A stretch of 64,000 bases of DNA from Ichthyophthirius multifiliis (taxonomy: Eukaryota; Ciliophora; Oligohymenophorea; Hymenostomatida), in assembly GCF_000220395.1 (NCBI RefSeq), contig NW_004086386.1:1-64000 (forward strand), read 5' to 3'. How positions within the stretch are numbered: the first letter of the stretch is position 1; every line of letters begins with the position of its first letter. The notes beneath the pieces were generated by a model, which was given only the letters and a program-made list of their open reading frames with translations, was not told where the DNA came from and searched no databases. Positions 63,023-64,000 of the stretch are shown piece after piece. A program made the translations under genes and the position numbers.

Positions 63023-64000
63023 TCATTTTAAATTATTAAATTTTTTATTTGAAAAACTAGAGCTTTAAATATTATTCATTTAATTATTTATATAATTATT
63101 TTCATTGTTTAATTATTTATTATTATCATCTATTTATCCATTTTATTATTTACTACCATTAGATTATTATTTATTATCTATTTCTAAAGCTTTTGAGTAA
63201 TCTTAGATAGCTTAATCTATTTTTCCCAAGCTTGAAATTTAAAAAATATAAATAAAAGTAAATACAAAATAAGTTACTTATCAAAACAACATCCTCTATT
63301 GAAAAAAGCATTTGCATTAAGAGGGTTTTATTTGATCACTTAACTGAAATCTTCAATAGCCTAAAATAAAATTAAATATTAAGACACATTTAAATATAAA
63401 AATATTAAATAAAATATATTTACATATTTTTATATACTTTTTAAAATTTTCCTAATTTTTCATAACAGATTCCTCTATTATGTAATGCATGAGTATTCTC
63501 TGGTTATAAGCTAACAGCTTAACTATAATCTTATATAGCCTCATTGAATTTACCTAGCTTTGCATAAGAATATCCTCTATTATTAAGGCTTCTTACATTT
63601 TCACCTCCAATTCTGATTTCTTCATTATAACACTAAATAGCATTTTCAAATTATTCTAATTTTCTAAATACAAGACTTATAAAATAATTAAAAAATTAAA
63701 ATATTTTATATTATTCTTTATTTTTTTTATTTTTTTTTTAAAAAAAAACCCTAAATTAGATAATATAACTGTATTATTAGGATCTAATTTTAGAGCATTT
63801 TCAAAATCTTTAATAGCTTCTAAAAGCTTATCTCCGCTTCTTAAACAGCATCCTCTATTATGTACATATGTAGGATTTTATCTATCTAGTTCTATTGCCT
63901 AACTAAAATTTTATTAAGCTTCTTCAAGCTTTCCCATTTTATCTAAAATAAGTCCTTTTCCATTATAAACTAAAGGTTATTTATCATCAATTTTTAAGGA
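63023..64000 (-). CDS. TPR-repeat protein (partial, N-terminus beyond the right edge)
   Basis: At least five canonical 34-residue TPR units are readable. Examples are GKLEEAQQNFSQAIELDRQN, PTYVHNRGCCLRSGDKLLEA, IKDFENALKLDPNNTVILSN, FNEAIQDYSQAVSLQPENTH and LNANAFFNRGCCF. The consensus residues (W-L-G-Y-A-F-A-P pattern, NRG at the start of helix A) are well conserved. The final repeat ends QAIQDYSKALEID, followed by a Q/N/S-rich tail and TGA at 63023. Three or four AT introns occur, the last splicing CFD to NLGKIDQAI (about 63239-63285). TPRs mediate protein-protein binding; the NRG-x-A style matches O-GlcNAc-transferase or cochaperone-like arrays, but no catalytic domain lies in the window, so the function is unknown. 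Confidence 0.88.

Overview
This window comes from the nuclear genome of a ciliate, most likely a macronuclear scaffold of an oligohymenophorean such as Ichthyophthirius or Tetrahymena. Every recognisable protein is read through many in-frame TAA and TAG codons at glutamine positions, and every resolved gene ends at TGA. The DNA is extremely AT-rich. Introns are short, AT-only and GT...AG, mostly 26 to 60 nt. Many proteins are rich in N, Q, K and I. No bacterial signals, CRISPR arrays, rRNA or convincing tRNAs were found.

Layout. 1-766: uridine kinase (minus, cut by the left edge), divergent from a cyclic-nucleotide-gated/HCN-type K+ channel (1065-5713, plus) that carries a zinc knuckle and a 925-nt minisatellite intron. 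5.7-8.9 kb: coding-like fragments plus a 27-30 nt minisatellite. 8951-11188: tubulin-tyrosine-ligase-like enzyme (plus), convergent with PACRG (minus, 11457-12426). 13.4-14.0 kb: a small unknown gene (minus). 14582-17075: coiled-coil protein with a C1q-like end (plus), convergent with a lysosomal-type alpha-mannosidase (minus, 17196-20429). 22324-23214: cytochrome c peroxidase (plus). 23.2-26 kb: mostly empty, with broken coding remnants. 25989-26804: tRNA-His guanylyltransferase. 26996-27862: a protein kinase. 28.9-30.1 kb: ENTH/epsin-like protein. 30.1-34.7 kb: gene desert with one structured-RNA candidate. 34717-36652: second protein kinase (plus). 36864-39095: B-box coiled-coil protein (minus). 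39.3-40.15 kb: Q/N-rich protein (minus), divergent from a second Q/N-rich protein (40307-41284, plus). 43895-44754: J-domain protein. 48728-51603: kelch plus tandem BTB protein. 51974-54989: ubiquitin-specific protease, convergent with a giant PHD/TFIIS-M protein (minus, 55107-62215). 63023-64000: TPR protein (minus, cut by the right edge).

The genes are unrelated housekeeping, ciliary (PACRG, TTLL), signalling (channel, kinases), ubiquitin and chromatin/transcription functions. There is no operon logic. Genes sit in convergent pairs about 110-270 bp apart, or are separated by kilobases of almost pure A/T. In several genes the frame slips by one base, usually at or near A or T runs. These are probably homopolymer sequencing errors, so exact exon models there are approximate.
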